Below, one piece after another: positions 38,080 to 48,970 of a DNA stretch of 64,000 bases. The notes below the pieces were generated by a model, which was not told the origin of the DNA, did no database searches, and was given only the letters and a program-made list of their open reading frames with translations. The translations under genes were made by a program, and so were the position numbers. Each line of letters begins with the position of its first letter. Positions within the stretch are counted from its first letter, which is position 1. The stretch comes from Reticulitermes lucifugus (taxonomy: Eukaryota > Arthropoda > Insecta > Blattodea > Rhinotermitidae). The DNA lies in NCBI GenBank assembly GCA_026260175.1, contig JAKCWW010000173.1:60723-124722 (forward strand), written 5' to 3'.

Positions 38080-38789
38080 TAGCTGTGTGTAAGTGCATAC
38101 ACGTACGTAACATACTGCTATGTATCAGACGGCCAGGTAACCTGTTGTCATCAGAGCACGGCGCTGAGTCATGATGGCGGGACGCGCAAAGTGTGACGGA
38201 AATCACTGACGCAAGGTTCCTCCGTCTCGGCCCTCTTCACATCCGCACATGGCTACCAATCTTCCCATATCAAAACGGGCCTATGCATGGCATCTCGGTA
38301 TCAGTACATATGAACTGGGCAGTTTACTTGAATGTTTTTTACATACAAGAGTATGTTTCTTTAACGATGCTCTCTCAACTACGCCGTGTACGTAGCGTCA
38401 AAACTTAGAATCGTTATGAATTGGTAATGATATGAAACGTAACTGTCGTGACCAGTTTGAAATTACTTTACCCCTTACTGAATAGGATTTAAGAACATGA
38501 AGAATGTTTTCGACTAGGCTAGCCATCTTTACTGGACACACAGACGGGCTCCTCCAATATGCAGGAACTGCATTTCACAGTGACACGGAGGCAGCAGCAT
38601 TCAGTCGCCATGCCAAGTTCACATTCTATTCGTTGTAAATGTTTAAGGTCATTCGAAGTTACAAGAAACAGCAAATGTCGAGAAAAATGTGTGGATCAGC
38701 GGGTAGTTAAATATGTATAAGTGAAGAAAGGAAAGCACTGTAGTAGGAACTTGGTGATGTGTCCAGGTTACCTAGTAACCATAAAATGT
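38080..38789. other. No gene recognised
   Basis: No feature can be supported. Confidence 0.4.
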
Positions 38790-38960
38790 AAAGGTAAAAT
38801 TGTCACTTTTCATGCAATGAAGGCATATAAGGGGAGCAGAGATATCTGTCCACTCATTTTTATCCCCGGTACTAAATGGAGGTGAGTGGTCAACTTCATT
38901 TCCGGGCCTCTTTACCGTCAGGAAAGTAGCCTGGTGCGCATTTATGGCTAGTATTTATGG
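38790..38960 (+). mobile_element. Dispersed repeat family D, copy 3
   Basis: It starts AAGGTAAAATTGTCACTTTT, contains GAAGGCATATAAGGGGAGCA and GTACTAAATGGAGGTGAGTG, and ends CTCTTTACCGTCAGGAAAGT. The order of blocks matches the copies at 14836 and 28715, with heavier divergence than between those two. Confidence 0.55.
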
Positions 38961-39864
38961 GTTAGAGAAGGAAAGCAAGGTACAGTGAGTGGGTGGACAT
39001 GTAGGTCGCAGATTTACGTGCGGAATTCGGTAGAAACATAAGACGAAGTAATAATTGAGAGGATAACATTAATATAAGTAATTAAACTTTGTTGACTGTA
39101 ACTTGTTATGGTTCTCTTTGACTACAAACTTTATTATGATTTCGCATGATAAGAGATAGATGAAGTCGAACTCTTACCTGTTTGTTTTATTGTATGCATG
39201 TCAGACGCTTGACCAGTCTCAGCTTCCGTGATTTAGTCACCAAAACAACACTAAACGAAAAACATAAGTTCTGCCATCTTCTTTATGGTGTAACTGGGTT
39301 CTCCTGTTGCTTTCTCATAAAGAAAGACATTAACTCCTTGCAAAATAGTTTCGCATCTGTTGCAGTCCCTGATGTCACAGAATTTTGCCCATAACATGGG
39401 TTTATGACTTTCGTGAGGTTTTGGTAATAAAAACTGCGGAAATGTGTCCTCCTATTTGGAATGAACTCATTTACGTTACAGTACTGAAGAAATTTCATCG
39501 TTCTCGATTTTACATGCCCTTTCGGTGTTCTTATTTATAACACATCAGAATGTTGTACGTCCGGACTAGTCACACTGCGGATTCCACCGCATAAGTTCGT
39601 ACGGAATTTCTTTCCCTGTTTCTTGAAGTATAGTACAAATGTATCGAAAACCTATCAAACATGTTTCTGTATCTTAGTATGTTTTGTATTTTGTGTTACG
39701 TAGAACTTTATTCCTGAAGTTTGTTTTGAAGTAAAACTATGACGTCTGTTTGAGGGTTTTATATATAAGAGTGTGGAATGGGCCTTTATTGACCCAGTAC
39801 GTAATAAAATTAAATTTTCCAGACAAAGTTTATTTGTTCGTCCAAAATTAATGGGTTTGTATTA
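38961..39864. other. No gene recognised
   Basis: No feature can be supported. Confidence 0.4.
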
Positions 39865-40250
39865 ATATACCGCATTTTCTTGATCATGAGACGCATTTTT
39901 TTCTTCGGAAAAGTGTTTCTGAAAGTTGCCTGCATCCCATTGGTCCCAAGGTATTCTAGATGTATGTACTGATACAAAACAGACTAGTTTCTCCTGCGGA
40001 GTAGGCTTTCAATTTGGCATTTTAATTATGTCAACACGCACGGAAAATGCGCCCGAAAGTAGTTTCGGTTCTCCAAAACCGAGAACATGATATGCGGATG
40101 AAGGAAGCAATGAAGGAAGCAGTCTAAAACAAGTAATTAAAGAAATTAGAGAACAGCAAACTCACTTTTCTTATGCATGTAATAAAATAACCACAAAGTC
40201 AGATGTTGAAAACTGCGTAATCTATCGCAGAAAAGACGTTTTCCTGTCTA
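39865..40250 (+). mobile_element. Possible decayed DNA-transposon remnant
   Basis: The start ATACCGCATTTTCTTGATCA followed by GAGACGCATTTTTTT resembles the termini of a widespread animal DNA repeat I remember. Downstream, a broken frame from about 40028 gives an SLKQVIKEIREQQTHFSYAC stretch that could be the remains of an N-terminal helix-turn-helix region. Both clues are weak and not linked by a second terminus. Confidence 0.3.
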
Positions 40251-43080
40251 CGTAAATCATCACATGTGTGGCAAAAGCATGGATACCCCTAACTCTACTG
40301 GAAATTCTTAATGCTACAGACGTATGAAGGGGCTTGGGCTATGCATGTGCATTCGAACTGGGATAGCATAACTGATGCCGGCCGAGTACGAAAACCTGAT
40401 TTTGAAATTTCAGAAATGTGTAATTAATGCAAGGAGAAAATCGCTTTTCGAACTTTGTGAAGCATGTAACGTGGACAATAGTATACCTAACTTTCCATGG
40501 GCCGTCATAAGGTACTGTAAATATTGATGTTGCTAAACCATCACGACTTACACTTCTGGGCACGAGAAAATTCACTGTACTTTTGCGTTAGGATATAGTG
40601 CTGACGGCACAGTGCTGCTTCCTTTTTTAACACTAGAATGGGAAAGATCCATGTTTGTGGTAAAGAATGGAAGGAGGAAAACCGAATGAAGCTGTGTCTA
40701 GTGGAAGTGTGGTTGAAACGTCCAAATGTCCACTGAAGTAGACAGCTGTTTTAGTGTGTGTCCTGTTCAGATCACAAGTAACGGAGTCAATAAAAGTACC
40801 ACTGCGAAATTGAACACGCATTTAGCTATGATTCCAGCGGGCCTTACTGACATACAGGAGTCACTGGAGGACTAAAGTAACATGCCCATTAAAATCATTT
40901 CACGTGGGAGGAGTGGATCAAACGCATCGATACACAAAGTAACGATTTGATACCAACAGGAAGGAAGAAGCGACGAGCGTTTCCAAGGTGTGCGACTGGG
41001 TGGAACTTTTGGAGCCGGCGCAACACGAGAGAGTTTTAAAGTCTTTATATAAATGTGGAATGAGTAATGCTTTTTATGGGGGTGGAAGTTGCACACTGTG
41101 TGAAGAAAGTGAAAGATAGACCGTAACGCAGAAGATGATCGGTAATGTTGAGTGTGACAGTATTGAGGACGTGTTTTGGGGCTTCTGCGACGGGCAAGAA
41201 GCTTTATTCTGCGCTTGCGTTTACTTTTGTGCGCACTCGTGAATTAGTCTTTCAAGCATATACAATAATATATTTTTTTCATTTATCTAAATTCGCGTCT
41301 AAAATCCGGGTGCTTTTTATGGTCCTCAGTGGTAAGTGAAATGTGCGGACAATCACAGCAACCCACTCAATAGCCACACAAAAGCCTCTAACCGATTAAT
41401 ATTTGTAAACATAATACGATATGTTTTTTGACTGTAGTAACAAGCCCTTAAACTTTATCTCTTCGTTTAAACTTGCGGGATCAGACCAGTTATACACTAT
41501 GTGATTTTAGGTTAAACGCAACCAAAGAAAGATAATTTTATTGTACTGTGTTCTACCTGGTTTAAAATATGTGTACATATTTTCGCGAATGGATTATCCC
41601 GCTTTAAGTCGTGAAATGAAAAGCCGCCATGGTTTTTAGTTCCTTGTTACGGTATTTACAAACAGTTTCATTGATGTAATTCGGTATAGAGGTCTCAGAT
41701 CGCCCTTTGTGGAGCAGTTGCAATGTTTGTTCAATCTCAGTCAGGTACGGCCTAAGACCCAATGTAAATAAGTAAATTAATTCAGTATAAACCAGCAAAG
41801 TCTATCGTGTGCATCAAGAGAACGCGAGTTATATGGAACTGAGTGCTTATTGCGTCTCTAATGTAGCTAAAGGCGAATTCTAAAAGAGTATGAAGCAGTT
41901 TGTTTTCAACGTGGATCCCGTGTCTCAGCTTTGTAGTAGAATATCATCTCTCACGTGTTCGGATATACATAGTTCATGAAGAAGAGTCCTGCTTTAAAAG
42001 CTGGTGGTCGATCAGCTAATCGAGAAACGTCCTACTTTTGTGGAACGTTAAAGTTTATAACCGTGTTCCATAATTCTAGGACATAACTTTGTTACTGACG
42101 TAACAGGAACAGCCTTAGGATAAGAGCGAACTAACCGGCACGAAGGGCTCGTGCTTCGCCTTTGGACCTGAATTCACAACTGTGCGAGTCAAGGTGGTGA
42201 GAAGTATAGAAGGAAATAAATAATAGATTGGAACAGTGAGTGAATGGGCTGAAGTTTCAAAGAAGGAAAAGAGGAAAGCAAAATAAAGGGAGTGAAATAA
42301 ATAAATATATTATATAAAAACAGCAACGAAAAGAAAGGATGAAATTTATCATTAATCCCCAAACTGTGATTCGCGACCCACAGTATTTAACTGAGTTTAT
42401 TACGATAAGTAGGTGATAAACTGTAATTCTGATCTGACTTTGATCTTTTACCCCTCCGTCCTTTTCCTTATATACCGTGCAGTCTGTCTGTCTGTCTTTA
42501 TGTCTCTACCCACTCCTCTCTGGCCACTCATCCAGTCACATATCGCTTCATTCATCTACCGCATCTCTGGGATTAAAACCGGAAGGTTCAACGTCGCTGT
42601 CACAAAGTGCCGTCGTAGTAGAATATAGACATTTATTTGTGAAGTAGGTCAGTCTTGCTTGCACACGAAAACTGGTGTAAGCATGGACAGCAATATTATT
42701 GGCATATAATATTTTGGTGATAACTCGCCGTTTTTACGCGATGTGGAATTTATATTAAGGCTGTGTGCATGTTTGTAGGGGGGGCTGACAGCATGTGAAG
42801 GTTCGCCACACACTGGCAAGTTGCAGAGTATTTTTATCTCCCCCTCCGAACATCACTCAAGTACAGTCAGACTCATAATTATATTAGTAGCTGAGTGCTG
42901 GCACTTGTAAGGGACGTGAGAACAAAAGTTCATTGTGAACCGTTTTAATACCTTTGCACTGGCTGTGGATACGAAGTTTAACATCGATTTTCTATTAGCT
43001 GTTCTTTATGCACGTCACAGGGAAGGGCTCTTCGTGTGAGGTCCTAGCAGATGTAATTTGTCCGTCTTTGTCCATCTATA
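40251..43080. other. No gene recognised; purine-rich tract at 42208-42345
   Basis: A purine-rich tract at about 42208-42345 and a short GTCT run near 42480 are the only notable compositional features. Confidence 0.4.
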
Positions 43081-43102
43081 GTTTTCAGAGTAATGTGGTC
43101 TC

Positions 43103-43733
43103 TTTTGGCGCTTCCGCATGTAGTCGCGAAAAGCGCCTACTTGCTTCGTCATGCCTCTCCGCACGTATGAGCTCGATTCCACTGGACCGATTTTCGTGAA
43201 ATTTGATTTTGGACACTTTTGTTAAAATCTGCCGAGAAAATCCAAATTGTTTAAAGTCGGACACAATTATATGACACTTTACATGAAGAATTAGGTTACA
43301 TTGTTGCCGGCGACATGAATTCGTCATAAAATCATTTGAAAAATTACACAGAGGATTCATTGTTGTGTTTCCATTGTAAAGCTTTCAATATTTGTATTTT
43401 TAACAGCGACATGTAACGCAACTGTATTCAAGAGAAAGCATTGTCGCGTTTCCATGGCAACGATTTCAATATTTATGTTGTTGACAGCAACATATGTAGC
43501 GCAACAATTTTTATATTGTTGGCGACATGGAATTAGACTATTAGGGTAGCCGAGAAGGTATAAGCTTAGAAACTCACACAGAATAAGTAAAATTTTGTAA
43601 CTTAGTAATAGAGGAAATATAGTGTTCCGTCTTCAATATATATGTTACTGACAGCGGCGTGTATCGTGACAATACTAAATAGAACCTATTTTTGCATTTC
43701 CGTTGCAAGAGTGGTTACGCGAAAGCGCCAAAA
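43103..43733. mobile_element. Candidate non-autonomous TIR element with internal ~81-bp repeats
   Basis: Terminal inverted repeats TTTTGGCGCTTCCGC (43103-43117) and GCGAAAGCGCCAAAA (43719-43733) match at 14 of 15 positions. Just inside the left end GCGAAAAGCGCC (about 43126-43137) forms a hairpin with the terminus. The interior holds the dispersed GGACCGATTTT motif at 43181-43215, then a diverged repeat whose two best copies start at 43358 and 43439. A partial third copy is at about 43631-43710. No clear target-site duplication and no coding capacity were seen. Confidence 0.55.
43358..43530. repeat. Diverged tandem repeat, ~81-bp unit
   Basis: CATTGT(T/C)G(T/C)GTTTCCAT starts both copies, followed by TTTCAATATTT.T.TT, ACAGC.ACAT and TAACGCAAC or TAGCGCAAC. 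The starts at 43358 and 43439 are 81 bp apart. Partial copies occur upstream near 43298 and downstream at 43631-43710. Confidence 0.65.
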
Positions 43734-43739
43734 TATTAC

Positions 43740-44600
43740 GTTATTAGTACATTGCCTATCTTGTTACTTTTATGGCGATTTTGGCAGCTTGATTTTGTTT
43801 TAAGCTGTTCGAAACATGTGCAGCTTCTTTCAACAGCGGTTAAATATTTCAGGCATATTTTGTAACTTACCTGGTGTGGTTTTCTTGGTTGCAAGGACGA
43901 GTTTTACTGGAAGATATTGTCGGAGGAACCTAATAATTTGTGTTATTTTAAGGAAATTCCGAAGTGTCAGGGCACCACCTCCACCTCATAGCAGACCGTG
44001 TGTTGTGGTCGAGTCTTCCCGTGTTTCAGAAGGATGAAAAATCCACGGCTTCCGGTAAGACCGTATGTTGCTGGATGGACCCCCCAAGGTTCAGGGATAT
44101 CTGCTGCCTGCATTGTGAATTGGACATTTGTAATTGGAAGGAAATGTAGAAAAATGTGACAGGGAAAGGAACTATCTCCATCATTAGAGTAGACCATGTT
44201 TTGTTGGAAACATCTGTAGTGTTTCACGAGAACCTACTGCCTTCATCTTCATGATAGGCCTTGTGTTATTGAAAGAATGTTCCATAGTTTCGGAGGAAGG
44301 GGCCTGCATGTTCATTGTAAATCCTCTATTTATTTAATTTAAATTTTTCTTGTAAAAACGATAACCCTGTATTCTACACAAAATAATTTCAATTTATTTG
44401 GGTTAATTATTATTTTAATGTCCACCATTTTAGGTCAGTATCATTGGTTCGTTACCTCATGTCCTTGATATGATTGTGTAGATTTTTCTTGAGATGGAGT
44501 TCTTTTTAAGCCATTACTTTCTTGTAAGTTCTCAGGTTTTCATACCAGATGGTGCTGAAGTGTTGGTGTTCTGAGTCATTACACCATGTATGATCATAGG
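43740..44600. other. No gene recognised
   Basis: No feature can be supported. Confidence 0.4.
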
Positions 44601-44605
44601 TTTAT

Positions 44606-44652
44606 TCAGACGTTCGTAGGAACATCGTGCGTGCATCTTCAGGGTGATTGAA
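44606..44652 (-). repeat. Decayed CTGAAGAT...GAAAC-type module
   Basis: Minus-strand reading gives CCCTGAAGATGCACGCACGA, then CGAACGTCTG. One A of GAAAC is lost. It looks like a remnant of the palindromic GAAACGTCGG family. Confidence 0.4.
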
Positions 44653-45394
44653 TTTGGTTTAGATATGTACTGGAATGATCGTCAATTCCCAGTCGTTAGG
44701 TACAATATATATATGCCTATTCTATTTCCATAGCCCTCATTAGCCACACTGCTTGCCACTTGCCTGTATTATGACAGATTTCCTCCTCCCAATCACTGTA
44801 GCATTCACATGAACCAGTATGGGTCAGAGAGTTTGTTCAGACTGTCTTCCGTTTTATTTAAATAAGGATCTGTAATACGCAATCGATACCCGACCCTTAT
44901 GTTGAGAGACGACTTACAAAGTAGTAAGTCATATTGTATTACCTGTAATATGGCGTGCGTGTGTCTCGTCTACATACACGTATGAACAAAGCTTGCATTA
45001 ATCTGTTCATGTTGTCCAAATCGAACAGGTGGTTGTTCTGTTAGCCCTCACATTCAGAGGGTATCAGATTATGTTTCCTGCTATGTAGACTGACATAATT
45101 TATAGTTCAGTTTAATATCTAAGGTAAAACTGGAATATAGCCTTGAAATGCTAATACACACCACTAACTATTTTGAGGGATGTTCTATCTCATACGCTAT
45201 AGAACCTTCATAGACGAAACGTATTTCTCCCATTTGCCTACGAGTGTAGTCTTACACACACAAACGCAGTTGTACATGGACGGGAGGTCACTCCATTGAC
45301 ATGTTCTTTTTCTGGTTATAATTGGACGTTGCAAAACGTCAGACGTTGATATGGTTCCGTTAAATAGAATCTGAACCTTAGCTCTGAACTTCGT
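44653..45394. other. No gene recognised
   Basis: No feature can be supported. Confidence 0.4.
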
Positions 45395-45620
45395 TCATCG
45401 AACGTTGCGGTCGAGGTGACAGCACTTCTGTTTGTATATGGAAGGTCTCGGGTTAGATCCCGAAGGAAGACCATACTGACAGTTTGTGTTCCTCAGACTC
45501 TTCAGGCAAATGACAGGATAGTAGCGCCATCTTCCACATCCATCGCAAGCAATTATTCACTGGTGACTCTCTCATTCAAGTCCATGTGTTCTGAGCTGTG
45601 GCAGCGTCCTTAAATGAACG
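45395..45620 (+). mobile_element. tRNA-derived SINE-like element
   Basis: The head has a tRNA-like course (GCGGTCGAGGTGACAGCACT, then GGTCTCGGGTTAGATCCCGA with a near B box at about 45448-45460). The body includes CTCAGACTCTTCAGGCAAAT followed by GACAGGATAG. That body phrase corresponds to GCTCAGCCCCTCCAAGCAAA in the SINE at 59195-59430, so the two are probably related. The frame at 45416-45613 is not a gene. Confidence 0.5.
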
Positions 45621-47334
45621 GTAAATCAAACAATATAATTCGATACAAATTGGGTTATTTAGGGTGACACTGTAAACCTTAAAAGTAATACAGGTTTAGC
45701 AGTGTGCTACTAGACTTTCACGTCATTGGTTTCAGTTTCTCAACTGCATAATAACAGTCTTCTATCAGATAATTCGAAGGTATTAGCTGATCGAGGAATA
45801 ACATTCTCTTTTTAGAGATCCCGAATTATCATCATCTCATTATCACCAGTTTACAAGAGCCTTTCACCATTCCCTGTTCTCAGCCAAATAAATTCAGTCA
45901 ATCTGTCATAGTATATTTCCTACGATTCATCTGAACATTACGAATCCCTCTACTTGCAGGCCCCTCACATATTCTCTACTCTACAAGCTTGGCAACCAAA
46001 TTCTTTAATAATCGAAGGATATTTTCGGAACATAATAAACTGTCGCTTCCGTTTCTGTAATTTTTTCCAGCCATCTTTTATTTACTGTCTTTAGAGTGCA
46101 GCAATTTTTTAATATATTTTGCGCTTTAGTTTTTGTATCGGTATATTTGATCCGGGGCCACTATGATGCTGTAACTCCAACTTACGACACATCAGAAGCC
46201 ACAGACCATGAATCGTTTTGAGGCGAACTTCACACCCATGCCTTATTTTCTGAGTAGTCCTATAATCGGTGATATTTGTCATTCCTGGCACTTGATAAAT
46301 TTTTTACACGCGTCTTATGATATAAATGTACGCCAGCACTTTGAAAGTAATTTTAACGGCAAGAGTTCCTTAAAAGGAGACTGCTTACTTCTCCAAGAAA
46401 CGTGTATTTTAAAAGTGTATAAAAATAAGTTTTAGAAGCAGATGGTGTTTGACTTTCCTGAAAAGTTTTACTCTATAAAACGGAAGGTTTGAAACAATAG
46501 AGACAAAGAAAAAAGAAGAATAGAAAAGGGATGAGAAGGGACGTCGAAAAAGTGATTTTAGTTCATGAAAATGTAAATATACAAAAAAGCTCTTTTATGG
46601 CCTTTCGCTTGACTTTAGAAGTGCAAGGGAAGGTGCATTTGCGCGAAGAAAACCGTCTTCTTCATTCTAGCACCGATGTTTCCATGAGGAACTCCTGAAA
46701 GAAACAAGCAGAACACTAATGGAACGCAACCTCAAAAGTTTTATTTCAGAACTAGATGGCGCTGGCAAAAAAAAGTAAGGAGGGTAGATATACAAATTAA
46801 CACCTTTTTGTTTTGTTTGTTTCACGCATTTGCATAGCTAATTGAACTCGGTCTTTCTGCAGAAGTTAAAGGGATGAAAGTCTTTTCCACTCGTGTAAGA
46901 ATATTGCAGTTTAGTGTGAACAATAAAAAAGAAGAGGCTGTTGTGAGCATCAACCTGAACACAACTCACCTTCAAGAACTGTAACATTTGCTTCATGATT
47001 TCACAGACGCTGCATATTGCGCATGCGGATTTAGTGAGACAGTTCGTAATTCTTGTTACAACACGGGATACATGGCCACGAGCAAGGTCCTTCGAATGGA
47101 AACAGGAAAATCGCTTTAACTTACTACAGGACGAGACATAAGAAGACACCGTGATTACGAATTTTCCAAACTGATTATTGTGAATCTTTTCCGATATAAT
47201 CGTATTCTGTCAAGCAGGCACCATCCAATAAGGGACGGTCTAATTGTCCACATTTAATAAGGGCGTGACTGGCCAATTAGTAATGAGAAAAATTCCGTTG
47301 CTAGTACGGTCTGAAGTTTTATAAGCTTAACACT
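45621..47334. other. No gene recognised
   Basis: Frames up to 103 codons (46838-47149, minus) without domains. Confidence 0.4.
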
Positions 47335-47500
47335 TTAATGCCGGCCTCGGCGTACTGTACTGATAAATAATTCCTCGCAACCTGTAAGGTACGGGCGCGA
47401 ATTAATTTAATGGTACTATAAATTTAAAACCCTTCCGTCTTGGGCAGTAGTTGGAATTTAAACCCCGGTGTCCTGAAGGGCTAAACATCTGCACACTTGG
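47335..47500 (-). mobile_element. Probable tRNA-derived SINE fragment, minus strand
   Basis: On the minus strand a degenerate B box (GGGGTTTAAATTCC, about 47451-47464) is followed by AAGACGGAAGGG, TTAATTCGCGCCCGTACCTT, ACAGGTTGCGAGGAATTATT and GTACAGTACGCCGAGGCCGG. The body phrases resemble a SINE I recall from cockroach or termite DNA. Confidence 0.45.
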
Positions 47501-48970
47501 TATGACAATTCTTTACAGTTATTTCGTGTTCTTGTCAACTATCTCGTTGTTTCTCTCGTGTATATTTTGGTTGATTTAAGGATATGTGTATATACAGTAG
47601 GGTTAAGAAAACCCGTAATTACGGAGCCTAGACGGTTCCGCACTCTACGTGAGGGCGGCTGGGTGAATAGCCGTGATGAAATGTGGAAGTAAACGTGGAT
47701 GTCTCAAGCATGATTAGAAACAGTGATCAGAAATTTGCTCAACGTAAGGTAATTGGAATCAGCAATTCTTTTAAATGTTTTTTTATGATTCCTCCGTATA
47801 GTCCCGCCTGTGACGGTGATTAATTAGCCGATCGAAACCACCTCTCCCAAGTTTATGGGATAATGCCGAAAAGTAGAATAACAGGTGGTTTCTTAACTCG
47901 CACACGACCATTAATTTTCTTGGCGTGATTTCAATTTGAGATCCCGGAGTTCGATTAACTGAAGATTGCCTTAAGCCTCCTAATGTTACATCACAGATAT
48001 CTTATTCCGGTCTGGATTTACTGTATGTTAGGTAAATGAACCGTTCTTGCCATCTTAAATTGTTAAGGGAAATTGAGTATTTTTTTAAATTTAGAAATGA
48101 TACGTCACTCTGCACAAATGCTTATTATATAAGAACATTTCTTTAAGTAGAAATCGTGACAGCAAAGGTGCCTGCCTCTATCAACAAGGTTAAGGAGTAC
48201 CCTGTACAACACAAATGTGTGCGCTGTAGGGAGGTTGTATTCACACCCCTTAGTTTTATAAAATTTTTAGATGTTTTGTATGTTTTGATCGAATTTTGGC
48301 ATAAATTTGGATACAAATTGTGGTTCAGTACTGTTATTGCAAAAGTAATGCTTGGGAACTTGTTTGGTAGGTAGGTCACGTTTAGGGAAAATGGTTTCTG
48401 CCTCTGGAAAATCAGTTTTAAATTTGAGTAATAATACGTCGGTTTCGTTAGGGATCTTAAGTGATTTAAACTCCACCCATTCTCCTTCCTTATTTCTCAC
48501 TTAATTTCCATTTTCCTCATTCACTGCTTTGGATTCAAGCATGGAGACACCTCTTCCCCATACACCAGTGTCTGTTACTTTGGATAAACGCCAAATGTTT
48601 TCCATTCATATAATACACAAAAGGAACCCAGAATTCATCACGGTTTGTCGTCATTTAAAATACCGGAGCGGAGATACGACGAACGGAACTTTATCACCTG
48701 TTTGCACAGGCGAAACTTGAAGACTCATTAGGTGGCAGTAACGGATGCTTCGAAATCAGTTTCCCAAATGGGTAATTTGGTGGCTAAGGAAAGTCCCTGG
48801 AATTCGCACAGCATAGCTTAGTTATTGGAAAAGAGGCAGATGCATGGTACGGTAGTATTGTCGTAATTGTATGTCTTTGCCCTGGAAATTCTGAGGCACA
48901 TTTTTGTGTAAATTTCAAATACAATACGTGATGGAATTCCAAGTTTAACTCTGTCATGCTCTTACTAATA
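47501..48970. other. No gene recognised
   Basis: Two overlapping frames on opposite strands (48143-48379 and 48156-48374) show no domain. Confidence 0.4.

Noticed and set aside
37727-38206. 159-codon minus-strand open frame, longest in the window
   Set aside because: It lies opposite a purine-rich tract; the Leu/Phe/Ser-rich product reflects composition, no domain or membrane protein family is recognisable, and an overlapping frame in another phase is also open.
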